Notes: a model not told the origin generated them from the sequence alone. Positions 35,577-47,690 are shown, numbered from the stretch's first letter. The stretch: DNA of 64,000 nt from Laccaria trichodermophora (GCA_018417955.1 JACTVC010000027.1:124001-188000); one strand, 5' to 3'. Program-made: numbers and translations.

Positions 35577-36340
35577 TTTCCTCATTTTCTTCGATCTTGA
35601 AACACGGGAGGACGCCAAGGCACGCGACTGTAGTCCACCCATGTGCCCGAGTTGAGACCGAGGGCTGCTTTGATAATCGACAGTGATTACTTAACTGACG
35701 GAAGAGGTCAAGATTTCTATAATGAGTTCGGTTCCAACAAGGCGTAATCACTCAAAGGGATAGTGGGGTTCGAAAGTGGTATGTATAGGTGTTTTTGACT
35801 TGCGTATGCTAATTGTGGGCTCTAGAGCAGCTTGTGGCGTAAAGAATTCAAAGATGCGGTCACCGCTCTATACCAACTGTCCAGGACTGACAAGTGCACC
35901 GAGGTTCGAGGTGAGTTGGTATACATAAACGCCCTGTGACTGTGGAGCTGCAAAGGTTCTAGACCGGCCACCCCTTATTCCAGCAGCAACTGTACAGGAC
36001 TGACAGATACATTGAGTACCGGAAGCATCACCCCCCTGCGGATCCTTCAATAAAAATTCGCCCGACTGACGGAGAGTGACGGAGAGGGTCCTACTAATTG
36101 AACACACCACCCCGACAGGCACGACGTTTCGATCTTATTCAAGGGGCTCAACCTCATAGTGGAGATTATCAATGGATTGTCGAGGTGTTGTGTGAAAAAC
36201 TCTCCCAGTACAGCACGTATGCGGAATTCATTCTGGCCTTCAGCGCATGAGGTTTTGCAGATCAACTACGCATATTCCGAAAAGCACAGTGAGCAGGAAA
36301 TTTAGCTTCACCTCTACTCTGAGTGTGAACTTTTTTTTGT
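35577..36340 (+). repeat. dispersed repeat, copy 1
   Basis: Begins TTTCCTCATTTTCTTCGATC directly after the LTR. Blocks match 39189-39560 in the same order and strand (GAGGACG.CAAGGCACG, GACCGAGGGC.GCTTT, GGCCACCCCTTAT, CGGAGAG.GTCCTAC). No intact coding frame. Confidence 0.6.
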
Positions 36341-36590
36341 GGATTTCGTACTACTAGTACGAGGAACTGCAATCTCACATGCATGCAGCCAGGGCCGCGG
36401 TATACAGAAATGTAAACAACGAGTTCAGTGGATGTATGTATGCATATCTTAATGCACCACTGGCAGATGCAAACTTCCAGAGTCCTTGTTGTATTCTAAT
36501 TACTGTACACTTATAAACCAGTTAGACCGATGCCAGACTCTATCTTTCTGAACCCCCTAAATTACATCCAAAAGATGAGAAAGCAACATT

Positions 36591-38390
36591 TCAATGCGGA
36601 ATCATGGCCGATAATTTGCAGGAACAAGTTGGGTGGCACGGGTTTGGACAGCTGATCTTCATAATTGAGCCCGCACCACCCATGAGAATGACATACTTAC
36701 TGGAGGAGGGTCGACCAGGACCCCGCTGCCCATTATTTTCCTCGTCCAATTCGTAATCTTCATTGAAAACATCCGTTGGTACCGAGCCATTGTTCGAATA
36801 CCCAGAATAGTTTGTATGGACCAAGGTGGAAATATTTGGACAAACACCGCAAGTGGAGTCCATGCCCGATTCGCCTGGCCGTCCCTTCCGCACAAGATTG
36901 GGATCGCGGAGGTTCAGCATGAGTCTGGAAATCATCACAGAGGATATTCTGTGAGAAAGGACACAAAGGCGTTAGTACTGAATGAGTTCAAGAAAAAAGA
37001 CCCTACATGTTCACAAATATCGTGCCGACACCCCGCATAAGGGGCTTTAAGAAATATGATCAAACAACCAGTCTTACCAGAAGACAGATATTATCAGGCT
37101 TACCCCTGTGAGCTGGATACCCATCAGCCAACTAAATAATCATGCAGAAAAGGTACAATCTACCACATGTGTAAGGATGTTGGCCAAGTTTGCTACCATC
37201 ATCACGCTGTCGACACAGAGTAAGTCAGAATTTTGTTACTGGACTGCCGGGAAAGATGCACCTAAAATATATGACACCTATACACAAAGGATACAAAAGG
37301 AGATTAGGAGAAAGGACACAAATGAGATCGATAGTAAATGTACCATCGCGTAGCAGTAAACTGATCAGATCTTGCTCTTTTGACTGTAGGCTGAGGGACT
37401 TCCAAAGAGTCATGCCGAAAATGACAGTGTCGAAGATCAGCATGCCCCCCCAGGCAGCTCCAACGCCTAAACAAAAGTATCATGGTATCTGTGTCATTTT
37501 TAACAATTTAAATAGACCCACGGATCGCCCTGAAATCGAGAAGGTGCATCATTGAAATCATGGAGAAACTGAAGATATGGACACCTACTTTTTACGGGTC
37601 AGTTGAGCAACACACCCCACAGGAAGGATTAGATCGACCTCTGGAACACGATCCTTCCCGTCAATAGCCGACCACTTCTCGATATAAAATTCAGGAAATC
37701 ACTTCATAAATCACTGAAAGTCCACTCACACAAGCAAATGCAATAGCCCCCATGCCGAGTCCAGCCAACAGTGCCAAGACTCTGCGACTGCGTTCATAGA
37801 GAGCGTATACGCGCATTATCAGCATGCCTTTGTGTCATTAGCATCCTTTGACCTGAGCCGATTGAACGTGCAACGTACAGGAAATGGTGATTTGAATAAC
37901 GATCACCAAACATTGATGGTATACTCAGAGAGCATGGCAGCTGGGCAAGAATCAATTAGGAGCATGGCGCTCGGAAGCTCGGAAGAGGACCGACATCTAA
38001 AATTTTAGGAGTAATAAGCTTTCTGTATCGTGGGGATAAGGAGAAATGGACAGCCGGAAGTCGAGAAAAAAAAGGGAAGTATGAAAAGATAGTCCACATA
38101 CTTGCAATTTGTCATGGTAATTTGATGCTGTCCAGAACAATTCCATTATGACAGGTCCATGGCCGAACAAAACGAGATATCGATTGAGATAAAAGAAGAA
38201 CGAGGCCCAATTCCAGCTCATCCGTGGGCAGTGAAATGTCGGATACCACATTCTGTCGACCTCTTCGACGAACGTGATAACATATTCGTGCACAAGGATT
38301 GCTATTGGTCCCTGGTTATTAGTCCGAGTGACATGTGGAAGCCAAGGAAAGACTTGCTGAAGGAAATGAGGGTGAGGTAGTAATTTGCAT
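36591..38390 (-). CDS. DUF6533-type multi-pass membrane protein (exon structure partly unresolved)
   Basis: Exon 1 38354-38390 (MQITTSPSFPSA) joins through a 52-nt intron with an ACTAATAAC branch to exon 2, 38102-38301. Exon 2 gives ILVHEYVITFVEEVDRMW and FYLNRYLVLFGHGPVIMEL, the DUF6533 domain. Later segments follow the family order: LIMRVYALYERSRRVLALLA (exon about 37730-37827), GCVAQLTRK, AAWGGMLIFDTVIFGMTLWK with LISLLLRDG (about 37340-37460), and ISRLMLNLRDPNL (about 36910). About seven membrane helices are expected. A possible in-frame TGA precedes VYHQCLVIVIQ, so the gene may be damaged. Function unknown; the agaric family is large. Confidence 0.55.
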
Positions 38391-39184
38391 TTCTAAAGTG
38401 GTATAGAAATGAGCGCCAAACTCGAATGTAATTTGGAAGTCACTCACATCGCTACTGGATCGAATTGCATGGTCAACGACACAGCAGCGCTCAGCCTGGA
38501 GTTCACCCCTTGTGGAGGCACCAGAATTTGTAGGCCCTCCTAGATGTCTAGTATTTATACAGCCACAGATAATAAGCTGCAACGTGTGAAGAACAGAATA
38601 AGGGAATCTCAAGGTTCCAGCTCAAGTTGTTGACAGCAAGTTGACAGGAGTCGAGGCCTTATTTCAACTGGTGACCGACATTTTGTGGTGCCCCGGCATT
38701 GCTCAAACCTTCCGCATTTTTCGCTTTTGTCATTGAGAGTTTCGCAGAAGGTGTAGATGCACTCAAACTTGCACCCGAAAGCTTGATAGGATCTTCATCT
38801 ACTGATCCGATCCATCAACAACATGTGGACAACTCACGCGGTTGTTGAAGCATCATGTACAACAGCAGCTCCCAATTACCAAACTCCCCACATCACATAT
38901 CGATCCGGTGAAGCTAGGAAACAAGACATGATCATTGCCTTCGCATACGACAATTGCTGTCAAGTTTCCGCTTCGTGAGCAAAGGCTGGACTCTATTGAA
39001 TGCGTATCTGTTGCAGGGACTCGGAGATCTGGAAGAGCTCGTCAGAGCTCGTCCGAGGAATCAGGACCACAGGCACCTTCCCCACTGACCAGCGCTCGGT
39101 GGACCTTCGTGGCCGATGTTAGGGTCACAGTGGCGGTGCCCAGAAGTGACTGAGGCCAGGCGACATTGAACTTTCGGCAACATC
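38391..39184. other. region without recognised genes
   Basis: A short plus-strand frame near 38935-39153 (SSSEESGPQAPSPLTSARW) is open but has no family resemblance. Confidence 0.3.
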
Positions 39185-39560
39185 CTTTCCTCATTTCTTT
39201 GATCTCAAAACACGTGAAAGACAGGAGGACGTCAAGGCACGGGACTGTGATTCATCTATCTGCCCGAGTCGAGACCGAGGGCGGCTTTCCCGATCAGTTG
39301 ACGGAAGAGGCTAATACTCAAAGGACCTGTAACAGTTTTGGACTGGCCACCCCTTATGCCAACTGCAGAGGATTGAGAGTTATTTATCGAAAGGCTAGTT
39401 GAGCATCACGGTGAGTTGAGATCCTTCTCCTCCTCATTAGAATTCGCGCGACTAACGGAGAGAGTCCTACCAGGCCAGACAATTGAACACCACCCCCGGG
39501 CCGATGGACACAATGTCTGGATCTTATTCAACAGGCACAACCACAAATCCAGGTTGGTAC
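39185..39560 (+). repeat. dispersed repeat, copy 2
   Basis: Diverged copy of 35577-36340, shorter in the middle; same block order. Confidence 0.6.
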
Positions 39561-39992
39561 ACAGTATACCGTTGGAATCGGCGAAAAAAGTGAATGGCTC
39601 TCAAGAATGAATATGGCCCAACTGTCGCCCTCAAGTGCGTGAGGCACAGCGCAAGGGCCAGGTACGACAATTTTTTTTTCCAACACACACTTTGTATATT
39701 TCAATGTAATCAGATTTATAGGACACGACCTGGTGACATCGATTATTGTCAAAGTTGACTTCAAGGTCGAACTTCATACAAGGTCCAATCGCCCGCATTT
39801 GAAGTGTGGCTAAGCACAGGCCTTTGTGGTTCAACCTCAAGAACGCAGATTACCATCAAAGTCGGCTCCAAAGACGAGTGACCAAAATGCGGCTGCCAAA
39901 TTGACCTTGGCATGCGCTGTTATGAGAGTTTGAAATTTTGGTTGTGTGTGCTGGACTCCACAAACGTCACGGAGGCATCTTACTCAGGACGA

Positions 39993-40094
39993 TCTCTGTT
40001 AGTGCATCGGTCAGTACACGCACCTGTCATTATTAGTCTTATTAGACCGAAGCTTCATGAGCGCGAAAGCTGGGTTCGACTCCCAGACAGAGAG
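39993..40094 (+). tRNA. tD(GUC): second tRNA-Asp (GUC), longer intron, possibly a pseudogene
   Basis: Acceptor TCTCTGT/ACAGAGA, T arm CTGGG-TTCGACT-CCCAG and discriminator G are the same as in the tRNA at 30531-30623. Anticodon region CGCACCTGTCA again has GTC. The intron-like insert after position 37 is about 28 nt. The 3' anticodon strand GAGCG leaves an A-A mismatch with CGCAC, and the D arm is GTGC/GTAC, so folding is weaker. Opposite strand to the first copy. Confidence 0.6.
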
Positions 40095-40336
40095 TCCACT
40101 GAGGATTCTATCGATTTTGCTAGTGGCGAACTTGGTTGGCATCACCTCCACCTCCACACGAAACTGTAGAGCCCAGGATGTAGATTCCACTTCAATGCCA
40201 CTCATTTTATAAAAAGAAAACTGTCGAAGGGCTGCTATGTACACAATTCCTCGCACTTCCGACGCACAAAAGAAAAAACAAAGACCAAGTTCAGCGTAGG
40301 GGTGGAGCTAGTGCTCACTGGGATATCGGCATGTGC

Positions 40337-40375
40337 TATGGCTGTCCGTTTGGGTAAAAATTCCGCATATATATA
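40337..40375 (+). repeat. left part of repeat S-R1, copy 2
   Basis: Identical to the start of 30661-30705. The matching right part resumes at 49015 after the 8.6-kb element. Confidence 0.7.
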
Positions 40376-40790
40376 TATTTGAGCATAAAATCATTTTGTA
40401 TGCACTTATATAATGTTAATGTCCCGCGCAATATAACTTGAGTGTGCGGAAACATTTTTGTCAGCGCCAAAATTCTTGACCTCTGCGCGGAAATATATTG
40501 ACTTCCGCAGAAGTTTAATTACAGAGCGCAGAAATTTATTCACAGTGTGCAGAAACTTATCCACAGTGCGCGCAAACTTATACAGGTGCGCTGAAATAAA
40601 TTTCACCCCGGAAACATTCTATTTGTGCGCGGAAACATTCATGTCTGGTGCGCGGATTTTTTACCCTCTTACCATTTTAGGAATGCCGTGCTGCTGTGAT
40701 TAGGTAATTGATCTATTGTTGGCAGCCTCGGCACTGTAGGCAGAGTTTAAACTTCAAATATTATCTGACGAAGTCTTATTTTGGATGTGT
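40376..40790 (+). repeat. left terminal inverted repeat of the 8.6-kb element
   Basis: Its core (40450-40650) is an array of degenerate ~33-bp units around GTGCGCGGAAACATT/TTATAC. Inverted counterpart at 48620-49014. Confidence 0.75.
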
Positions 40791-40883
40791 GACAAACATT
40801 ATATTTTTATGCAAAAGAATGTATTCTAGTTAGAAGTATGGTGTGATTAAAAAATGATGGAATGTAGTCGTCGTGTGGTGTGA

Positions 40884-42286
40884 TTAGGCAGCAGGATTTG
40901 AACCATGAGGAATCCAAGGGTTTTCCCCATCATCAAAATTGATAGACGAGAAAAAGGAGTCCTGGATAGCTTCGACACATGGAGGAGTAGAGGCTTTGTT
41001 GACAGGTGCAGGGACCATCACCCCAGGGGCTGACGATTCAGTGTCTAAATAAGTGGTAGAAAGTCAGGTTATAAAAAAAACCCAGCTATTGATTTTCGTA
41101 CCAGACATACTGGAGATGCTAATGACATCCTGCTCCACCTCTTCACTCCTATTTCTTCGACGTCGCAAAGATCGCTTGGTGCTGGGTAAAGGCACTGGGC
41201 TGAATGATGGGCTAGAGATCCTGGAGCCTGTTTCATCAGAGCTATGGTCGTCAATATCAGAGGCCTGGTGTGAAGCAGAGATGGCTGGTCTCCAAGTCTT
41301 GAGTGTCGCACTAGGAACTGGATTGCGGGTGACTAGAATCAAAATATGAACCCACTGTGGTTATTATGCTAGTGAAAGAGAACGACTTACCAAGATAGAG
41401 TGTATGGTTTGAGATGCTAACCTTGCTCTTTGCAAGCTGACAAGCAGTGATAATATCGGAACCAGTTGGCAATCAGTCATCAGAATAGACAATGAGTGAT
41501 TTTCGAGGAGGTTTCATACAAACCAGCCAAGAAGAATTTATTGTGTCATATGCCTCCAATTCACACAACCAGTCAAAGAGCTTGGGAAAGTGATTCCAGA
41601 GCTTCTCATCAAGTACTGAGTATATGTCGTCATGGTTAAATTCGAACCCACCAGACCCTTTCATCACACAAAGTCCAGATTGCTTCATACCAGTAAGTGC
41701 AATGGCAGAGATGTCAACATCGTTCTGGAGACGGTATACTGGATGGAATGACGATGAGCTCTCCTCTGCTGCTGTATTCTAGAGAATTGTATAGATTAGG
41801 TGGCAGCATGTGAGCGAAAAGAAAATATAGAACATACTGTTGTAACACCAACCACAAGGAACACAATCGTTCCAACGGCGAAGATGTCATCCTACAGGAA
41901 ACAACTCATGTGAGTTTTTTGAACATAAATAAATATAAATTTTGTACTGTACTTCCTGCCTTGGATGAGGGACCTCCACCACGAGACTGTTTGGCAGAAG
42001 AGCTACCAGAACGAAGACCTTGATTCGTCTCCTTGCGGGCTGCAGCCAGGCTGGTGCTATTGATCAGTGCTGCGAAACCTGCCAAACCCTTCTTTGATGA
42101 GGAGCCTGATGTAGATGTGCTTGCAACTCTGGCCAATGCTGCCTGTTTGACGCGTGCTGGAGAACTGACCCGATGCTTCTTGGTTGGATGGCGTTCTTCT
42201 GGAACATCCTGTGGATCATCCTCATCAGAGGAACGAGAAGCTGGTGGGCTAGCCTTTCGTTTCCCCTTAGAGGAACGACGAGACAT
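40884..42286 (-). pseudogene. unrecognised gene of the TIR element, one premature stop
   Basis: ATG 42286 starts MSRRSSKGKRKASPPASRS, a basic Ser-rich N-terminus. After a GTACAA intron, DDIFAVGTIVFLVVGVTT is followed by a second intron and then NTAAEESSSSFHPVYRLQND. The next part, SVLDEKLWNHFPKLFDWL and SWLVCMKPPRKSLIVYSDD, meets a TGA at 41473-41475. The frame continues LPTGSDIITACQLAKSKV and through two more introns to INFDDGENPWIPHGSNPAA and TAA at 40884. The TGA fits a CGA-to-TGA change. No domain recognised; one hydrophobic stretch (GTIVFLVVGV) is present. Confidence 0.5.
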
Positions 42287-42414
42287 TGGAAGAGCAGAAA
42301 GGAGGTAGAGAAATGATGTGGAAAATGAACAGGGAGAGTTGATGTGGGCCTGCCATGCAATTGCCCGGTTTATAAACAATAAGAGGATGTGGTGGTTGTC
42401 GGTAAAGTTGTAAA

Positions 42415-45305
42415 TTAAAGTGATAAAGACAAAATACTAGTCATCGCATACAGTCCTTGTGCCCATAACTCTAATCGAGGTTTCCAAATTTCGCTTGGAA
42501 GGACAATTGCATGTTCGGCCCTGTTTCTTCCGATATTAATTTTCTCCTGTTCATTGAATGCATTTCCGTCTAATTCATCCAGGGTAACTCCATAACCACT
42601 AGGAAGCTCACCACCTTCAGTCAATATTTTGAAACCACATTCAAACAAGACCAGGGTGTCCTGATCAAATGGGCAATGTCCAGGTGGAACAGGGACAGCC
42701 TCATGTCGAATATTGGAATCAATTCCCTGTAATTGACTCAGTTTTACGTCCATAATTCAACATGGAACAGACCTCTGTATCAAAGTCATGATCTGAGCCA
42801 ATGGTACCTTCGGACCGTTGTTCATCTACTTGCATGTTGACCTTCCACAAGTCAGTTTATTACGAATAATAAAGCAGATCAGTTACCTCATCCTCAGATC
42901 CTGGTTCATCCTCCTCTGAATGTTCTTCATCATCTGATCCCTCAGACAGATCGTCTACTTGCATGTCCACCTATCCATGAGTTAGTTTAGGTAAAATTCA
43001 AAGAAAGATCAATTACCACATCTTCAGCTCCCAGTTCATCCCCGTCAACCCTGCCATCCCATTCATCATCTAATGGATCAGGGCTTTCATCTTGTGACCC
43101 ATCATCATCTTCGAAATCATAGAATGCATAAATTTCTTCCTCTGAAAGACCCTCACAATCATCATGAACACCATGTTGTAATTCTCCCAAAAGTGCCAGT
43201 TCCTAAGACAATAATAGAATCAAGTGTTCACCATGAGGCATAATTAAATTACATACATTTGGAGACTGTCCTCCTCCTACTCCAGAAATCGGATGAGCAT
43301 TCCATTCCTCACAGAATTTCTGACAATCTTCATTAATCATGTCAAGGAATAAATAATGTAGGAGCCAGCGATGATGCGGATTCGTCCTCTCCAACAGATG
43401 ACATTTCTCCAGTCGGGTGAAGAAGGCGCACCACTGATGCACAAATCACTTCCCAACCTCAACCCACAGACGCTCAATGCAGGTATTAAACACTGAAGGA
43501 CCCCACATGAAGCTGGCACGGTTGAGCCCACACAATAAGATCATAAGAATTGAGACATCCCTGTTTTCTCCTCCTCAATCACCATGTACTCGTGATGGGA
43601 TGCCATGTACCAGGATTGCATCAATAAACATGTCAAGAACCGTTTCAGCCCTGTTATTTGTATTTGCATGGAGGCTGGCAGCCTGCTCATATGTAATTAA
43701 CTCGATCATGTCCAAGAATAAGTAGACACACTTTACGTGCACTCATGCCCAAAAAAAGTAACGGGCAACATTGAAATAGCTTGTTCTCACTCAAATCAGC
43801 ACCAAATGACTCCAAATAAGTTGTAGACATAGAAATTAGGTCCACCAGGTCTTGAATCTGAGGGCAGAAAATTACCAAATAAGGAAATATCATAGATATT
43901 GTCTCTACAGTAGATGTTGCAGAACACAAGCATGCTAGGAGATTTTTTGTAGCAAAATTTATGTACACCACTCAAAAGGGGTTGAAAAATAGAGTAGAAT
44001 CCATCCTTGGTTCATGCAATTTGGTCAAGATTTGAGCTCACAATTGCCTCTTGAAAGTGGGGCTCTGAAGGCAATTTTGGTGATTTCAGGCAATTTTCCC
44101 TAATTTTCACAGGTTTGAGGAGACAATTGTAAGCTCAAATCTTGACCAAATTGCATGAACCAAAGATGGATTCTACTCTATTTTTCAACCCCTTTTGAGT
44201 GGTGTACATAAATTTTGCTACAAAAAATCTCCTAGCATGCTTGTGTTCTGCAACATCTACTGTAGAGACAATATCTATGATATTTCCTTATTTGGTAATT
44301 TTCTGCCCTCAGATTCAAGACCTGGTGGACCTAATTTCTATGTCTACAATTTATTTGGAGTCATTTGGTGCTGATGTGAGTGAGAACAAGCTATTTCAAT
44401 GTTGCCCATTACTTTTTTTGGGCAGGAGTATATCCATCAGCAACACCATGGATAACAATTCCCCATGCAATCAGTTTATGGTGTCCATCAATGTGCCAAA
44501 GGGCATTCGGTCAAGGAACTTGATAGCGAGTTCGTTCCTTTTTTTTACCAACACGTTGCCGCAAACCTTGTCCAAGTGGATCAACACGCTTCATAGACGC
44601 CATAACACAGTGGCGTTGAATGCGCAAGGAATGTGCAGCCTGCAGATGACCAATAATATAAGCACACCCACCAGTAGGGTTTTCCTGATAATATTTCCGA
44701 ACCACAGCATCTAGTTCCTCATCATTTATTTCATCATACCTGAGATTAATATCTGCTTCCTGAATCCGTGCTTGTAGAGTTTTTTGATTGATACCCAAAA
44801 CGGTTGCAAGAACTGTGGTTGGGATTTGCCTTCCTTTCTGGAAAGCATCATGAAGAACCTTTGGATCAACAAATTTTTTGGGTCGGCCACGTTTCCCACT
44901 GCATATTGAATAGATATGGTTAGGAATTGTAATATTAGCAGCTAACCTGAAAAATATTTGGTTCAAATTAATGGAATCTCTAGCGATGCCACTCATTACA
45001 TACTCGTCTTTTGCTGATGTCCAATGTTCCTGAATGACCGCCAAGAGTGCGGTAAATTCATCAGCAACTTGCTCAATCCATTCAAGGGGTAATGATTCAG
45101 ATTCTGCTGACTTGGTCAACAAAAGAACCACTGGGTATGCTTCCACAATGATTGCATTTCCATATTGTCGGAGACGGTGGGCCTCAACACTCCCTGTTTC
45201 AATGTAAGACAATCTGGTATGGTATATTTGGTATAGTGTTTGATAGGCATTCTGAATGGCAATTGACCAGGGCTTTTGAGACTGTGGAAGAGGGGAGAGA
45301 GGCAT
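42415..45305 (-). pseudogene. rve-type (integrase core) transposase relative, broken
   Basis: ATG 45305 begins MPLSPLPQSQKPWSIAI. An HTH-like part follows (TVLATVLGINQKTLQARI), then ASMKRVDPLGQGLRQR and ALWHIDGHHKLIAWGIVIHG (HIDG supplies the first catalytic Asp), VADGY, NTNNRAETVLDMFIDA, GD*GGENRDVSIL, IERLWVEVGK*F, NPHHRWLLHYLFLDMINEDC and a C-terminal GELPSGYGVTLDELDGN ... LELWAQGLYAM. This is the order of the agaricomycete integrase-core family. In-frame TGA codons lie at 43575-43577 and 43446-43448, both at expected Arg/Gln positions. A 689-bp foldback element (43741-44429) splits VADGY from ARKVCLL. Introns separate the C-terminal parts. Presumed DDE recombinase of the TIR element. Confidence 0.7.
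43741..44429. mobile_element. foldback/MITE insertion in the integrase gene
   Basis: 689 bp, almost entirely two inverted arms of about 230-250 bp (ACTCATGCCCAAAAAAAGT at the left, mirrored at the right as CTTTTTTTGGGCAGGAGT). A second inverted region around the centre reads CAATTG...AGCTCAAATCTTGACC. Removing exactly this interval rejoins TAT|GCA codons in frame (VADGY|ARKV). No target duplication visible and no coding capacity. Confidence 0.8.
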
Positions 45306-45336
45306 GTGTGTCGATGTGTCAAGCTGTAGTGAATTG

Positions 45337-45346
45337 TATATATATA
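45337..45346. promoter_or_regulatory. shared TATA-like element between divergent integrase and BTB genes
   Basis: TATATATATA lies in the 100-bp gap between the ATG at 45305 (minus) and the ATG at 45406 (plus). Being palindromic it could serve both; a CT-rich tract (45380-45400) precedes the BTB start. Confidence 0.45.
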
Positions 45347-45405
45347 CCCTGATTTCACCGCTCAAAGACTAAGAAGAACCACTCTTTCTCCCCCCCAACC
45401 TGGCT

Positions 45406-46503
45406 ATGTCCTCATCAGCTGACATGCTTCTACCTGCATCACCCGACTTATCTCCATCCACTGAGCTGGCCAAGGCCCAATCAAATAGTCAGCAGACATT
45501 TTCCTTCCATCCCAAGTATGCTCTACCGGTGTATGAGGTTGTGTTCTCAGTATGGACTATCTATAATTTTTCATTTAATTAAGACGAGTTCTAACTCTGT
45601 TCTCTTAGGTTGAAGGGAAAGGGTTTATTTTAGATTCTTCAAAATTGTCCTGCCATTCCCCCTTTCTGGGACACATGCTTTCCGATGGGAACTTAGGTGG
45701 GACACTGGATCCCGGAACAGAGGTTTGCAAAGGTTCTCAAAAGGAACATGAAGGCTCTAGAAAAAATCCCATTATCATTGCAGGGTTGACTGCCCAAGCG
45801 TTTGAGGATTTTATGGATTGGTTTAATCATACGTCTGTCTTGCTTCCTTTTAATATAATTTAATACTGATTTAATTTGTGGGTGGACATAGTGCATTAGA
45901 GAAACGGAACATACGGAGCAATTGCTTAACATTCTCCATATATCGCACATGTGGCAAATGGAGCAAGGTGTGATATTTGCTGCCTCGCAACTCATCAAGC
46001 AATCACTTCACCCAGTTCATCAACTTCGGTTGGCCCGGCAATATGGTCTCCAAGACTGGATCGAGATCCCTCTTCGCATGCTGCTGAGCACTCCTCTTGA
46101 GCTTTATACAGAGGTGAACGAGAACAATTTGGACTTCCCTCTTTATATGATTATCGCTACTACGAAGGAATCAATTTCTACAGCAAGAAAGCGCCTTGCA
46201 CATCACCCTCCCTTCCCAACCGACTCTGACAACACCCCTTTTTGCCTTCATCACACCATCTGCAAAAAGGTATGGTATGAGAAATGGTTCCTGGTACTTG
46301 GCTGAAGCATTCACCACCCCTCTGAACATTTTCCAATTATCTGAATCCCAGAGACGCTGGAGAAGATGGACCATTGTGGGATGAATCCTGAATGCAAGAA
46401 GTATGTTCTTGAGTGGATTCAGACGAACTTTTTCAGTCTTATTCGCAAAGAGGAGGATTTGATTCAGCAGGTGATCACTTCTGTTCACGGGATGTTCTTT
46501 TAA
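45406..46503 (+). pseudogene. BTB/POZ-domain protein gene with two premature TGA codons
   Basis: Exons 45406-45549, 45609-45832 and 45900-46503. The product opens MSSSADMLLPASPDLSPST. The BTB-like part reads VYEVVFS|VEGKGFILDSSKLSCHS, FLGHMLSDG, NPIIIAGLTAQAFEDFMDW, then the helical ETEHTEQLLNILHISHMWQM and RLARQYGLQDWIEIPLRMLL typical of agaric BTB proteins. The frame continues past TGA at 46303-46305 and TGA at 46342-46344 into IPETLEKMDHCGMNPECKKY and ends at TAA 46501-46503. Both TGA codons fit CGA-to-TGA changes. BTB proteins usually dimerise or recruit Cul3; no role can be assigned here. Divergent to the integrase gene. Confidence 0.6.
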
Positions 46504-47040
46504 TTACATTACTTTTATCATAACTGTTGTTTGTGTACATGATGGCTCATAAATTTGTCAATTGCATCACAAATCCAAGCTGGATTGTCGTTACACTTTT
46601 TGGGGATCTCCAAATACATGTTAGACACGCATATCTCATTTCTTACATGAAAGGAGCATTTTGAACATGAGTAAATGCACAATAGATTTTGATCCTATTC
46701 AAATATATATTATAGCATTAAAAATCCGGTTAAAAGGAGCTCTAAAACATCTTAATTGGACATGTTTTGCATGTGCTAGAGCCTGTGTGACCTGTGTATA
46801 ATCAGCCTCAATAATTTCGCATTTTTCAACTCCTCAAGACACCGCCGCTCGTAAATTTTGTGTATATTAACTTAAAACTATATTCAGTTGTGTGAAATGT
46901 ATTTTTTAGAGTTTCAAGCTTTTTCCCCCAGGTGCAGAGGGTAGGATATGTTTTTTTGGCGTTTGTTTATTAGTGCTGATCAACAAACTCTGTTTGGATA
47001 AACAAAGGTTAGCCAAACAAACAAACACGGCATGTTGATA
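46504..47040. other. A/T-rich region inside the TIR element, no gene
   Basis: No coding segment. Short A/T-rich spacers only. Confidence 0.4.
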
Positions 47041-47059
47041 TTTTGAAACCATGCTTCTT

Positions 47060-47690
47060 CCGTTTCCCCACCCCACTCTACCTGCCCAACGTCGACCCCA
47101 CAGGACATGCATCCGTGTGTGGTGTGTGTCTACGGTCACCACCTCGTATGCAGGTGGTGCCGGCCCAATGGGTGTTCGTCGGTGGTAGTCGAGTGTGGGG
47201 GTTATCTGCCATGTCAGCACCACACGAGTAGCGACGACAACGACACTGGCCCCTCCCTTCTTTCAGGGATATGGGGATGGCGACGATGTCGATGCTGGCC
47301 CTCTGCTACGTCAGCACCACCCACCACACGAATAACAACAACCACAACGACTGCCCCTCCCCTCACTGAGGGATTTGGATTCCGGGCGAGGAAGGCGACG
47401 GTGAGGAAGGTGATGGCGAGGAAGGCAACAGCGACGCATCATTTCCCCCCACTCTACCTCCCTCAATATCGACCCCACAGGACATGCATCCGTGTGCGGT
47501 GCATGTCTACGGTCACCACCTCGTATGCAGGTGGTGCCGGCCCAATGGGTGTTTGTCGGGGGTAGTCGAGTGTGGAGGTTATCTGCCACATCAGCACCAC
47601 ACGAGTAGTGACAACAACGACACTGGCCCCTCCCTTCTTTCAGGGATATGGGGACGGCGATGATGACGTCTTTCACGGCGAAGGCGCGAC
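47060..47690 (+). repeat. tandem duplication, 377-bp period
   Basis: GGACATGCATCCGTGTG occurs at 47103 and 47480. About 230 bp after each is nearly identical (CACCTCGTATGCAGGTGGTG, CGGCCCAATGGGTGTT, CACTGGCCCCTCCCTTCTTT). A shorter, diverged third piece (CGTCAGCACCACCC...) lies between them. GC-rich in contrast to its A/T-rich surroundings. Confidence 0.75.

Noticed and set aside
30661..40381. Large element bounded by 45-bp direct repeats at 30661 and 40337
   Set aside because: The two 45-bp matches are the left ends of two copies of repeat S-R1, one of which is split by the TIR element; no larger element is needed.
40450..40650. CRISPR-like array of ~33-bp units
   Set aside because: The units are degenerate with no constant repeat/variable spacer pattern, they occur inverted at 48750-48960, and the genome is eukaryotic. 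They are subterminal repeats of a transposon.
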